64,000 bases of DNA from the NCBI RefSeq assembly GCF_000143535.2, contig NC_037324.1:1-64000 (forward strand), read 5' to 3'. Positions 11,346-24,719 of this stretch are shown here, piece by piece; position 1 is the stretch's first letter; the number at the start of each line of letters is the position of its first letter. The notes beneath the pieces were generated by a model. That model was not told the DNA's origin. It saw nothing but the letters and a program-made list of their open reading frames with translations, and did no database searches. The translations under genes were made by a program, and so were the position numbers. This stretch comes from Botrytis cinerea B05.10. Taxonomy: Eukaryota; Ascomycota; Leotiomycetes; Helotiales; Sclerotiniaceae.

Positions 11346-12870
11346 TCCAAATAATAATAATATAAATTTTTATTAAATACTATTCTTTCTTTTTTTTTAA
11401 TTAATATATAAAAAGCTTTTATTTTCTTATTCAGATTTTGTTTCCAATTATAAACAAATTGGATTGTAATTGATCTATTGCCTTTTAGTAAGCAATATCT
11501 TTTATTTAAAACTCCTAAATCATTTTAATAGGTTTGATAATTAAAAGTATTTAATAATAAATCCAATCTATTGAGTAAGATTGAGGTAGAAAATTGATAT
11601 AGGATTTTCTTATAGCAATTATTTAATCCTAAAGGAATCTTAAAAGACAAGGTTATATTGTAATAGAATTCGGAAAGTATTTCCTATATACTACCATTTA
11701 AGATCTTTAAAAAGAAGAGATTGAATTGAACTTTTATAAATCAAGGAAATAGAATTCTTTATATATTATAAGCTGGTTTATTGATTTCATATGAGAGGTG
11801 GGGTATTGTAACCCTCATTTGCTTTCAATTATAAAGCACTGCTTTTCATTTGATTCTCAATTTCTTTTCATCTTTTATTATTATTATATTACTTTTGATT
11901 TTATAAATATATTCATTTTTGGTTTTTTATTAGCTTTTAAGATTGCATTATTATATTTCAAAATTATAATTATAATATATATTAGTAAATATAATTATAC
12001 AATTAGATTCTTATTTGTTATTTAATAAAAGCGATCCTTAAATTATATTCCCTTTTCGATTGCTTTTTATCCATTTTGAAATATTTATATTAATATATCG
12101 AAAATAAATTTAATCCCTTTTATAAATATATTTAATATAATAAAAATAAAAGCAAAGTATTATAATCTTATTTAATTATAAGGCTATATAAAAAATATAA
12201 TATAATGAATCGCTTTGTATTATTTATTAATATATAAAAAAAAACATATTCCAAAGCCAATTATAATTTTCCTTACCATTTTACTTATACAAATGAAATT
12301 GATATATATTAAAAAGCTCCAATACAAACTTGTCCATCTTACATTCTGGCTTCTATTATCAATTGAATAAATTCACATTAATAAATCCATTATATTCCTA
12401 TTGAAGTTTATCAAAACCGTCATTAAAGTTACAATGGATTCAATTCAAAATCTCACTTTAGTTAAAATCAAATTCCGAGGGCAATAATGTATATATAAAA
12501 TTATATGGATTATAGCTATTCTTTAATTATACAGAACGGTCTTGAATCCGGAACTATTAATAAGTATCTTTATTAGTTTTCAATTTTCCAATATATTCAA
12601 TATAATCAGAAATATAACGAAATCTCTTTTACAAAGCGAAATGATTTAAAGACTTAATATATAAATCTATATAACTATTTATTAACTTGAAATAATTGAA
12701 ATATACAGATTTAAATTGAATCTATTGCTTTAATAACTGAGGGGTTTTTATTGAATTATAGATTTTTCGAGGTTTTATTAAGACAATTTAAGCATTCAAA
12801 ATATTTATTGAGTAATATTCGCAAAAATGCTTTATTGATGGTTTTATATTAAAGCTATAATGTATATAAA
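11345..12870. other. AT-rich DNA, nothing recognised
   Basis: A 75-codon plus-strand frame at 11798-12025 is hydrophobic and Phe/Ile/Tyr-rich, as expected of translated AT-rich DNA, and is not called. Confidence 0.5.
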
Positions 12871-13345
12871 TTGGATTGCTATTCCCATTAATAATATAAA
12901 TGAAAACGGCGTTTCTTTAATCATTTGTATTATTTATATTATTCAATATATTATCACTTTTGTTATTGCTTATTATGATTTCAAAAGAGTTTTGATTTAA
13001 TTTATTCAAGTTATTATTTAAGAGATTATTATTAATAGTTTCAATATTTTACAATTCGATTATAGATTCATTTTGATTTTTATTATTTATTTTGTTTTGT
13101 GTTAAGGAATTACAATCTACAATTTTATTAATTACTTTGATTTTTAATATTATATAATTGATTGTATAATGTAAGTTATCGATTTCTTGAATTGAGCTTG
13201 AAAAATCACTTAAACCAATCAAATTCGCTATTGTAATAATGCTATCATTTTCAGGCTTGTTTGAGCTATTATAACTCTTATTTTCTTTGTATGATAAGTT
13301 GGTGTTTGATTCAATAGCTCTTTCATTTTAAGTCTTTAGAATCAA
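12870..13345 (-). pseudogene. Eroded Asn/Ser-rich frame, minus strand
   Basis: One minus-strand frame is open for about 150 codons with only three TAA stops. It includes NERAIESNTNLSYKENKSYN, ANLIGLSDFSSSIQEIDNL and SFEIIISNNKSDNILNN. It uses Ser, Glu, Asp and Gly codons that pure AT-rich noise would rarely give in a row. No family recognised. Its neighbours are other eroded frames on both strands. Confidence 0.4.
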
Positions 13346-14830
13346 AAATCCAAATTAATTAATATAAAGATTAAATATGCGAAACTCTTTATTAATGATT
13401 TTCTTGATAGGGAATTTGAGGCTATATTTAAAATCAATAGTTTGAAATTGTTATTTATTGAAAACACTAATTATAAAAATACAAATACAATATAGCATTA
13501 CTTAATTAATCTTTTACAAATTATTAATTAAATTTTCTTGTAAAACAATCGATTGAATTTGGGTTAAGAAATATATTGAGAAATCGAGGTTACAAAGTCA
13601 ATTCTTTATTTCAATTCTTTATATTTTTGAAATAATATTCAAAGCCTTTTCTTTCTTATTTTTTTTTTTAATTTGATTAGTACAGATTTTGTAAATTAGA
13701 TTTTATAGAAATGTAAGGGCATTATTATTTATTAAATCTTAATCATTGGGATTGCTTTTGATATATTAATAAAAGTATTCAATTTACTTGTAAATTATTG
13801 AATTATAATATAATAATAATTCCAATATTTTAATTTAATATTACTATCTTTCACTTATATTAGAAATTCTTTTAACTATACTTATATAATTGTTAATATT
13901 GTTTAATTCATTATTCAATCGAAGTGCAAGGGAATTATTCAAGCTTTCATTGGATAATATAATTGTTTTAGGGAAAATAATTAAAGTAATAGAATTCGAT
14001 CCGTTTGTGTTAAATAAGCGTTTTAAGCGAGAGTTATTGTAAAAGAGTGAAAGCGAATTTGAATTATAAGAAAATCATATTTATTTAATTCTTATAAGTT
14101 TAATTAAATCGAGAGAGTACTTAAGACTTTTAAATGAAATTATTAATAAAATTGAATTGTAATTTGTAGTATATAAGCTATTTAGTTTAAAGGGGGTATT
14201 TATTACAATTTGAAATTATAATATATTAATAATTTGAGGGAGTGTTTAAAGAATGAAATATTAAATAAGAAATAAAGAAATTCGCTATTATAAAATAGTA
14301 AATAATCAATTGATTATTAATTATTTATATTAATTCAATATGGAATTGTATAATGTAAATCTATTTCTATATATTTCGATATAAGGGGGATTTTATATTG
14401 AGAGTATCAATTATATAAAATGGAATTCAGCAAATCTTATATTGAAATAAAGTAATAAATTAATTTAGTAATTAATGAAAAAAGGAATTCTTGTATTTGC
14501 TTTAAATAATAAATTGGGGTTATTATATAAATTGCACTTTTTTATAGGACTTTGATAGGTCCCACATTTGCTCGCACATTGAGATTTTCATTATTATACA
14601 CTTTTGAAAGCTTTCAATATAATTTACTAATAAAGAAATCCCTTTAAAGAAATCAATAAAGGAAATTTTAATTAATTTAAAATAAAGAAAGTAATTTTTT
14701 ATAAATAATTTGATTTTATTTAAATTGATTTAAAAAAAAAGTAAATTTCTAATTTATATATATATATTATACTCTTTACAAAATCAAATACTGAATATAT
14801 TAGAATAGTAAAATTCCCAACTTTATTAAA
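13345..14830. other. AT-rich DNA, nothing recognised
   Basis: No frame or repeat could be followed here beyond what AT-rich sequence produces by chance. Confidence 0.5.
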
Positions 14831-14837
14831 ACTATCT

Positions 14838-16082
14838 CAGCAATATATTTACAATCCTATTCTTAATACTTTTCATATTATAGATTTTATAAATGAATTA
14901 AAGAATAATTATTATATAAAAGATCTTATTTTGAATTATATTATAGGAATTGTTTTTTTGGCTTATATAAAGGATTGGATAAGAGTATGGAAAGTTATCT
15001 TATTTTAAATACCTTTTACTGCTGGGTTGATATAGAAAGCCAAATTGCCTTTAATTGGCTTTCCATTCTTGGGCTTTGATAGCTTGTTAATAATACTGGA
15101 AAGGCATGTACTTACTGAGCGACAACCGATTGGGGCAATTGTAATAATACTAATAGAATATTCAGCTTTTAATATTGCAAGCCCTTTTAATCAATCTAAT
15201 AAATTAATATAATTAAATTTGCAATTTTGAATGAATCGAACGAATAATATAATAAAAAGAATATATATCCATTAATTCAATTATAATAATTTAATTTTAT
15301 ATAATAATTTTGTAAATCAACAATCATATCAATCTAAATCTTAAAATATACCGCAGGATTCGAATAATCCAATATGGCCCACTTTAGGACCGCTACTATC
15401 CCTAAAAGGATTAATAGATCCGGTAGGACTATTAGAAGGTCAAAAAAAGAAAAAGAAATCCCCAAACCAGTTATAATAATCTAATATTATTAGAAATCGA
15501 TGATTACAATTTGCTAAAGATATTTGGAATAATAAAGGCGATATAGTTGATGAAAATTTGGATTGTTTTATTATTAAAGTATTTCAAAAAATTAGTACAA
15601 GCTTTGTAATGAATCAGAATAGAGATGGAGATGGAAATGAAGAAGGGGATGGAGATGAAGATAGAGATGAAAATGAAAATAGAAATAAAGAAGGAGATAA
15701 AGGAAGAGATGAAAATAAAGATGGAGATAGAGGAGGAAATAAAGGAAGAGATAAAGATGGAAATGAAGATAGAAGTAGAGATGAAGATGAAGATAGAAAT
15801 GAAAGTGAAGATGAAGATGGAAATGAAGATAGAAAAGGAGGTGGTAGTGAAGGAGGAGGAGATGAAGATGGATATAAAAATGAATTTGAAAGTGATTTTA
15901 AAAATAACCCTGAAAATAAAAAATTAAAATGGGATAAAAAAAGAAAATGTAAGTTTAATAATTATGAAGATCCCGAATCAAAAGCTTATAAAGTTTTTAG
16001 ACAAAAAGCTAAAAGATTAAGAATAGAGGTGTTATATATTGAAGCAATTACAATAACAATTGTAATTGTAATTACTAATTAG
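14838..16082 (+). pseudogene. RIP-eroded gene, unrecognised paralogous family, copy 2, with acidic domain
   Basis: A single plus-strand frame of about 415 codons ends at TAG 16080-16082. Stops in the first 240 codons are mostly TAA/TAG with one TGA; the last 175 codons are open. Order: QQYIYNP..DFINELKN, NYIIGI, LPLIGFPFLGFDSLL, then GPLLSLKGLIDPVGLLEG, a Lys run, and QFAKDIWNNKGDIVDENLD. Next comes a long Asp/Glu/Arg/Asn/Gly tract (15619-15870) and a basic end (WDKKRKCKFNNYEDPESK, then QKAKRLR). The start matches copies at 10.3 and 16.5 kb. An acidic linker followed by a basic tail is compatible with a nucleic-acid- or chromatin-associated protein, but that is a guess. Confidence 0.55.
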
Positions 16083-16499
16083 TAATAGTGTATTTAATCA
16101 TTCTACATTATAATAAATAAATTCTTTGAGTTTATAAAGGAAATTCATAAATTCAATAAACTTTAAAACAAATTTTCTTTATTAAAAATAATTATTGAAA
16201 CTTTAAAAGTGTTTATAATTGTATAATAACTTTTTATTTCAAAAATCACAATTGAGTAAATAAAAAGCTAATTTAGTTTTATATATTTATAGATTCAAAT
16301 TGCAAATCAATTTTCTCTTGAATTTATTTTCAATAAATATCAATAATATTATTCAAATTTCACATTACTTTTATTATTAATAGTTTTGTAATTCAATTAT
16401 TAATCTTTAAAGTTTATTAATTGATAATTAATATTTCCGCTCTTTTATTTGAAAGGATTATTATTTCAATTATATATTCATTCAATTGTACTACCTTTT

Positions 16500-17900
16500 T
16501 TATCCCACAATAAATCATAACCAAATTTCCAAATAAGAGGATTTTATTTGAGCGATATTATTACGATCCTAAATCAAAAGTATTATATATAAGTGATTTT
16601 ATTAATCAAATAAAAGATAAGTAATATATTAAAAACATTTTATTAGATTTTATTTAAAGTATAATTATCTTAATAAAATATTATAATTATATTAAAATCT
16701 GGAAAAAGTAATTATTTCAATTATCATTTATTAAAAATATAAAGATTTAAATAAATCAACCTTATTATGATTACCCTTTTAATAGGCCAAATAGGTGCCC
16801 TATAATATATAAAGATTGCCTATTTTAAGAATTTGATAACAACAATACCAATACACTCTTTAATTAGGATTTTGATACTTTAAGCTCCTTTATAAAGTTT
16901 AAGAATTAAAAGAATCAAATTCTATATATCAATTAAGATAAAGCGGATATAAAATATAAAAAAGTTTTCAATCGAAATTCCTTAAAAGAATATAATAATT
17001 AGATCAATGTATAAAAATATATTTTTAATTAGAATTCAATTCTTCAAACTTCCAATATTCAAATCTATTCAATATTTAAAGATAACAAGAATAATAGAAT
17101 TGTATTTTTAAAACAAAAACTATCAAAAAGTTCAAAAGGAAAAGGTAAGCAATCAAATCAATTGAAAAAGCTAAAACAAGGTTTTGAATAGAAAATGAAT
17201 CGATAAAATGAAAATGAGAATAAGGATTCTAATAAACCTTTTTTAAATTCGATATATAGTGAATCAAGAAGCAATTCAATTAAGAAAAGTCAATATATTG
17301 AAATCCCTTTTCCAATTCTTTTTTCAAAACAATAATAATCAATTTCAATTATTATAAGTAATACTTTCCAAAACAATTGGGATTTGTTATTCAATCAAAT
17401 TTTGAATACTCTCATTTCTAAAAACAAATCGATAGAAATTGAGAGTTTTCTATAATATATAAAGAAAAGAATAAATATTTAATAAAATAATTCCCTTTCC
17501 CTTTATAATACTAATATAATTTGTTTTCTAATAAATTGCAAAAATAAATCAAATAATATCAAATTGAATAGCTATATTAAGGAATCGAAAATCAATACAA
17601 TTTTATCTTTAATAAATACAAACCAAATATTAAATAAAATTAGTAAAACTCAATAATCAATACCTTTATTAATTATATCAAACATTACCATTACTCTATT
17701 ATTAAATAAAGAAATAATAGATTCCAACAATTCAAATACTATTATTCTACTATTTGATTTTAATAATTCAAATACTAATATTTCATTATTTGATTCTAAT
17801 AATTTAGGAATTTCAAATTAATCGAATTTATTAAATAATTTTAATAATAAAAATAAATTAAAAGCTTTTATTAGTTTTGAAAAAAAAAGCATTTTAATAA
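16500..17900 (+). pseudogene. RIP-eroded gene, unrecognised paralogous family, copy 3
   Basis: One frame can be followed for about 450 codons. All the stops noticed are TAA or TAG, in keeping with CAA/CAG turned to stops. It starts NKRILFERYYYDPKSKVLYI, then SDFINQIKDK, aligning with copies 1 and 2. Landmarks later shared with copy 1 include DFD..F and NVQKYIFNQNSILQ (copy 1: NTQEYISNSDSILQ, reading stops as Gln). A Lys/Ser/Gln-rich stretch follows, then an Asn-rich part with a 36-bp tandem repeat at about 17720. It begins about 420 bp after the end of copy 2 on the same strand, so the two look like a tandem pair. Confidence 0.5.
17720..17805 (+). repeat. 36-bp in-frame tandem repeat
   Basis: About 2.4 units of GATTCYAAYAATTCAAATAC plus 16 bases, encoding DSNNSNT-like repeats in the frame of the surrounding eroded gene. 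The period is a multiple of three, which supports the coding reading. Confidence 0.6.
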
Positions 17901-18479
17901 TCAAATAATAAATAAAAAAATAAATAAATTGAAAGATAACTCCCGAATTTCAAAATCAATAAATATTAATGAATTAAAGGTTTTGTTATTATTTAATAGA
18001 AATTATCTAATTGATTTGAATTTAAATAAAATATAAAAAGAATTATTGCTATTATATGAAAGTGATTTAATAAATAATTGAATAAGTTTATTTAAAGATT
18101 ATTTTGAATTTGTAAAATCTGAAATTAAATTGAATATTGATTTTACAATTTCAATTAATTTTTATATTTAAAATAAAAATAATATTTCAATTTTCAATTT
18201 CTAAAAATCAAATCTCAATTCTTATTTCAATAAAAAAAGCGATTTTTTTATATTATATAAAAAGTTTAATCAATATAAAAAGACTTTATTAAAAAAAAAA
18301 ATGAAATTATCGTATATATTATATATCCTTTTTTAAAAGAATAAAAGATTTTATAAAATTGAAAAACGAATAATAATAATAAAAGGTAATGAAAAAGCAA
18401 AGAGCCAAATTGAAAGGGAAATAGAAGATTGAAAATAAACTTTAAAAATTAAAAAGATTTAAAAAATAAGAATTGAGAA

Positions 18480-18680
18480 TAAAAGAGAGGAGTTGTATAT
18501 TAATTCAAATTCAATAAAAGAGAGTATTGAAAGAATATATTAAAAGGAAGTATTAAAAGGGAAATATTAGAAAGGGAGTATTGAAAAGGGAGTATTGGAA
18601 AGAAAGTATTAGGGGGGAGTATTGAGGGGGAGTATTGGAAGAAGATATTGGAAGGGAATATTGAATGAAAGTGAAATAGC
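18480..18680 (+). repeat. Purine-rich minisatellite, GGGAGTATTGRAA-like
   Basis: About a dozen imperfect units built on GGGAGTATTGGAA with variable length (roughly 11-17 bp), for example AGGGGGGAGTATTGAGGGGG. One strand is almost free of C, so it offers little CpA on that strand; this may be why it keeps G. Confidence 0.7.
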
Positions 18681-19379
18681 TTTATTTATTCAATTTAAAT
18701 ATTATTATTTTATTTATTTTAAAATTGCTTTTTTTTTCTTTGATTTTATATTTATATTGAATCTTTGAAAATCTATATTAATTATTGAGAAATTATTATA
18801 ATATATTAAAATATTATAATTATTCAATCAATCAAAAAGATTTTATATTAATTACTTTTAAAATCTCAAACTCAATTCAAAATTTAATTTCTCAATCTTA
18901 TATAATAATTTTTATAAATAAATATACATTTTCATTTTAATTCTCAATTGATTTTTGAATTCCATTTCTTTTATTTGAAACCCCAAATCTGTATTTGAAA
19001 TTTAATAAAGTAATTGTAATATTTAAAATACTTTAATATTATAATTCAATCAATATCATTTTATATAACTTACAAACTATATTCTTATTTAATCCATTTA
19101 AGAATAGCTCCTTTTGTTCTAATAATCTTAAACTCTATCTAGAATCTTTGGTGCATTTTATATCTTACATCTCGAGACCCAACTAGCCCATATACTATTA
19201 TATAACTTTCTCTCGAATATTTTTATAATTAAATTCAAAAAAAAAATTTTAAAAACGTATTAGAAATTTCAACCAAAAGAGATTACTATTGTTATAAAAA
19301 AAAAAGTGAAAAGCAATTTCTTTATATTATAATTATCTAATAATAATATAAATATAATATTATTGATTATTAAAAAAAC

Positions 19380-19660
19380 TTTATTTTATTTTATATCCTT
19401 ACTTCATTTCTTATCCTTATTCAATTTTATATTCTAAATTAACTTCAAATCCTTCATTATTATTCAATATACTTTTAATATTACTATCTTCTTAATCTCC
19501 TTCTATTCTTTCACTATTACTTTCTCTCTCCTTATCACCCTCTAAATCTCCATCAAATTTTGAAATTAAATCAAACTCATTACTTTCAAATATACAATCC
19601 TCAAAAACAAATTCTATATCTATATTATTATTTTAAGTTTTTATATCTTTATTATTTTGA
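19380..19660 (-). pseudogene. Acidic eroded frame, minus strand
   Basis: The minus strand reads about 90 codons with few stops, all TAA, through EFVFEDCIFESNEFDLISK, DGDLEGDKERESNSERIEGD and NNNEGFEVNLEYKIE. The acidic composition resembles the tract at 15.6 kb on the other strand. No domain recognised. Confidence 0.35.
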
Positions 19661-22600
19661 AAAACATTAATAATGATTTATTCATTAATATTTGAAATAA
19701 TCGCAATTTGTTTGTCAATATCTAAATTTGAATTAAATTGTTTAATATTATAATCATTATTATCACTTTATTTTTCAATAAAATAATTGAATTCAATTAA
19801 TTATAAATGATTACTCTTTTTATTATTAATCCCTTTTTTATAATTATTGATTTTCATAATAAAAAAGGGAATATTCAAATTATAAAGATTTTAATAATAA
19901 AGAAAATATAAATACTTATCAAAAACTTTTATTTTTTATTTTTTCAAAATATCAAAATTCATTTTGATTAAAACAATAGCATTCATTTTTCATTTTTGAA
20001 TATACTTATTTGCTTTAAAATGTAATCTTGAAAATAATATATTTCAATCTTTTAATATTAAAAGCGAATCCCATTATTAATAACAAATTAAAATATTAAA
20101 AAGCAATTTAAGTTTGTATAGTTCTATTATTATTAGAAATTTATATAGAATGAAATTACTATAATATAGTAAACCTATAAATACAATATTTAAATTAATT
20201 ATATTTCAATATAATATAAATAGTATATCCTATATATTTATTTTAATTATTTTTAAAATTGATAAATCATTTTATAATTTAATAAAGTATAAAAAAAATA
20301 ATTTATAATTGCAATATATAATTATATAAACTTTATAAAGTATATATAATAATATAATTCGAATCTGTTTTTTAGAATATAATTGAAATATTCAATCAAT
20401 ATTTAATTGCTTTGTATCTTTTCTTTCAAATATTTTCAATATTACACAATAGATTGACTTTACCCCTTTCAATCCCCTATTCTACAATTGCCTTTTATTA
20501 TTAAGATAATTGAAAATGTATATTAGAAATAATTATAATATAATCAAGGCTTCCTTTATTCAATCCCTTTTCATTATCAAATAAAAGAGAACCTTGAATT
20601 AGATTCGTTTTGTAATTTTATTATAGTAAATCTGAAATATTAATATTCAAGTGCAAAAAGTAATTGTTCTTATTTAGTTTATTATAGCTTAAATAATGCA
20701 AATATAATATTAGACATTATTATAAATCAAATCGAAAAGAAATATAAAGATTATAATATAAGGGATTCTATTATATTAATTATTAATCAATCGAAAACTA
20801 TATATTTCAAAGTTAATTTCGAATATATATTGAATTCTTAATTCGAAAATGATGGTGGTATATATCAAATTCTAATAAAATCAAATCGTTAATCTTATAA
20901 TCAAATTATTAATTAAAAATATCAATTACAATTGAATTATCCTTTTTCTATATTTTCAAATCAATACCCCCCCCAATCCATTATTGAATTACTTTTTAAT
21001 CAAAAGCAAATTTGTTTTTATATAAATTGATGAATAAGAAATTAAAGAATTTCAAAAAATCTCTAAATTAAAAGGATTGATTTTCCTTTCGAAATAAATA
21101 ATATATAATTAAATCAATCTTCAATTTTCTAATATTCAATCGATTTTAATAAATACATTTGAAATTATTAAGTAAATTTAAAGCCAATAACTTTTTGATA
21201 TATATCCTTAAATGATTTCTAAATGCTTTATAATAAAGCAAATATATATTATTAGAATTCAATATAACCTTTAGTAATTTCTATTTCTATAATTTGTTTT
21301 TCAATATAAAAAGCTTTTTAATATAAATCCTTTATTTTCTTGAAATTGAAATGGGATACAAATAAATGAATTTGAAGTAATACTTTTTCCAATAGCAATT
21401 AAAATGATTTGATAAATATTATACTATTTGAGATTGAGATTTAATTAAAGAGATTATATTCTTTTCATTACTAAACTATTTATTATTAATAAACTTTTCA
21501 ATTATATTTACTATATGATTAAATTAATATATTATTAAATTTATTTTTCAAATCGAATTTGAAAAACGTTCATTCTCTTTATCAATTTTATTAATAATAT
21601 TAATAATAATAGTTTTTTTATTACCCTTAATTCCCTCAATATATATAATTTCTATTATCCCTTTTATTAAATTTATCCCCTTACTTTCAATCTTATTATA
21701 AATAACAATCTTTAATAACACCCTATTCAATATTGAATTCAATTTCAAAAATCTATAAATATTAATATTAAACCAAAATACAATTACTTTTTTTATTATA
21801 ATTACTTCCTATTCTTTTAATTGAATATTATAAATAAAATCTTGGGCTTATAAGAAAGAATTATTGAATTGATTTACTTTAGAATTTCTAAATCAATTAA
21901 TTAAGATTCGATTCACTCTCTCAATAATCTCTACAATATCAATCTTTAATATTAAACTTCAAATGAATATTTAAAAATATCCTATTTTTTTAATATTATA
22001 TAATTAATTACAAATTTCACAATTCCATTTTAATTCTACATTTCTTTACACTTTTTCAAACTTATTTCATTTAAAACGATTTTCCTTTACAATTTTATTC
22101 ACTTTTTTTTATAAATATTCATTTTCTTTTTATAATATTTAATAATCCTCTGAATTATTTATTTTAATATATTCAAAGAATTTTTTAATAATATTAAAAT
22201 ACAAATTTTTTTTTTCAATTAGTTATTTCAATATTTCAAATTGAAATTATTATTAATAATTCTAATCAAATAAGGAATTTAAAGTATTAATAAATTCAAA
22301 TATAATTTTCAATATATTCCCTTGATTTTTCATTGCGTGTTTAATTATAAAATATAATTCGATTGCAATTATAAAAGTCAATAAAGATTTATTATAAAAA
22401 AAATAAAAGAATTAAGATTTAAAATTAATAGATTTCTAAAAGATACAGCCTTTTATTAATTAATATATCAATTTATATAAAAAAATCAAAAGAGATTTTA
22501 TATAATTATATTTTTAATTAAAATAACTAAAAACAATTAAGCTTTATTAAATTGTTTAAAAATATAAAGAATTGTAAATATTAAATTTAATAAATAGAAT

Positions 22601-24290
22601 TTATCTATTGTAATTGATTAATACTTTTTAAAAATAGATATTTTATATTAAACTAAAGAAATATACTTTTTTTTTTTAAATAGAAATAAAATGAATAATA
22701 TATTAATAGGAAATATTTCGAATACAATTATTTAAAAAAAAATAATAAGATAATATCAATCAAAATCCAAATTGAAATGTAATACATTTCATTTTAGAAA
22801 GATAATATTATTTCAAAAAGGCAATATACTTATAACGTTTTTTGATTTATATACAATTTATTAATAATAATATAATAATAATAAACGAATTAAATTAAAC
22901 ATAATAAATGTTAGAACAAATAAAGAAATAGAATATAAACAATTTATTAATTTTGAAAAATTTAATTAATATTTATTTCAATTAAAGAAAATAAAAAGTA
23001 ATTATAAAATGCTTTATATCTTTATATTTCATTATTAAATGAAATAATTGATTCAAATAAATTTTATATAAATAGTATTATTAATTAATTACTTTACTTT
23101 TTATTGAACCAATTAAGAGCTAATAAAAGGCATTTGCAATATTGATTCAAAATTGAATAGCGATATAAAAAATGAAATACAATTGTTTATAATAATATAG
23201 TTTTTTATAAAAGAAATTGAAATCTTTTTTATTAATTATTAAAACAAATTCAAAAGTAAATACAAATATAAGAAAACTTCAATTGATTATTCAAGATATT
23301 TTTCAATTTGTTTATTAATAAAGGAATAGAAAAGTTTGGAAAAGTTAATTGATTTATATATAATTAAATATTTACAAAAAAAGCAATTTAATAATTCAAA
23401 AAAGGAAAATAACTTCAATTTTATAAATACTATTTCCTTTTTTCAAATATAAATATCAAAATAAATAAATCTATTATCTTTTTAATATTTCACTTTTTTC
23501 CTCAAACACTTTCAAAACTTTCCTTTATATAATTAAATTCTCATTTACTTTTTCCACATTCCAAATCTCCCATTCCCTTTATATTAAAAATTCCAATAAT
23601 CTAAATTATATAAAACTTTATTATTTACTTTTAATTTATAATAATCAAAATATTTATTTTTGTAGAATTAATTATATAATAAATTTGAAATTTCAAATCA
23701 AAAATAATTTATTATTATAATATAATCAATTATATAAAGAATAATATATATATTAAAGATTTAATTTCGAATTATTTTTAAAACCTTTTTATTTTAATTA
23801 AAAAAATAAAATATATTTTGATTTAGAAATATAAACTTTTTCAATAATTATTTATTAAAAAAATGAAAATTCAAAAAGAGATTCTATATATCGATTAATC
23901 TTTTATAAATTTTAATAAAAAGATTTTGTAATATAAAAATCACATTTTATATAATAAAAGAGATTTAAATATACTATCCTATTTGAAACTATTACCTTTA
24001 ACTTTTCAGTAAATTTATAATTATTTAAATTACAAAACCTAGTTTACCATCTATTTATTTATTAATCGAATTTCAAATATTATTATCTATTATAATCATT
24101 TGAATTTGAATAATAAAATTATTTATAAACAATTTATTAATAATCCTATATTTCCAAAAATAATAAAACCTGATTTTCAAATTTAAAATAATAGTAATTA
24201 TATTTATAATAAATTTGGATTATTGAAAATAGAATTGAAATTGAAGATTGGTAAATAGTGATAATAAAAAAAAAAAAAGAAAATGAAATA
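19660..24290. other. AT-rich DNA, nothing recognised
   Basis: A 66-codon minus-strand frame at 21548-21748 is Ile/Asn/Lys-rich and isolated. No repeat boundaries or motifs were found. Confidence 0.5.
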
Positions 24291-24304
24291 TAAGTAATAA
24301 AAAT

Positions 24305-24716
24305 ATTGAAGTGAAAGTAAAATGGAAAGTGAAAATGAAGAGGGGGAAGGAAATGAAAAGGGAAATAAAAGGAATAGGGTAAATAGGAATAGAATTGTAT
24401 AAACAAAATTTAAAAGGAAATTATTAAATAATCGAATGGATTTCTTAGGAAGTAATAATAAGGAAGATAAAGAAAATAATAGGAATAGAAATAGTAAATA
24501 AAATAATTTAAGAAAGAAAAGCTTGAAAAATGATTCGAATTTAAAAAACAAAGAGAAGATAAAAAAACTACAAGATATATTATGGAAAGGATTAAGAAAG
24601 ATAATAGAAAATAAAGGGTCAATACAATTATCAATTGTATTAAAAACGAGATAAGAAAAAGCTGAAAAAGAAGTGAAGGGGGAATTAATAGAAAATAATA
24701 ATTAATTATTTGAATA
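24305..24716 (+). pseudogene. Acidic/basic eroded frame, plus strand
   Basis: The purine-rich strand reads MESENEEGEGNEKGNKRNRV, then NRNRIV, a TAA, MDFLGSNNKEDKENNRNRNS, and finally KIKKLQDILWKGLRKIIENK. Stops in this frame are TAA. The order of acidic tract then basic, helical end parallels the end of the 14.8-kb gene. The opposite-strand frames here are translations of pyrimidine runs and are not called. Confidence 0.4.
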
Positions 24717-24719
24717 ATG

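Noticed and set aside
15625..15927. 100-codon Met/Glu/Lys/Ile frame
   Set aside because: An alternative phase of the same GA-rich tract; the other phase continues 240 codons upstream with homologues and downstream to a basic end.
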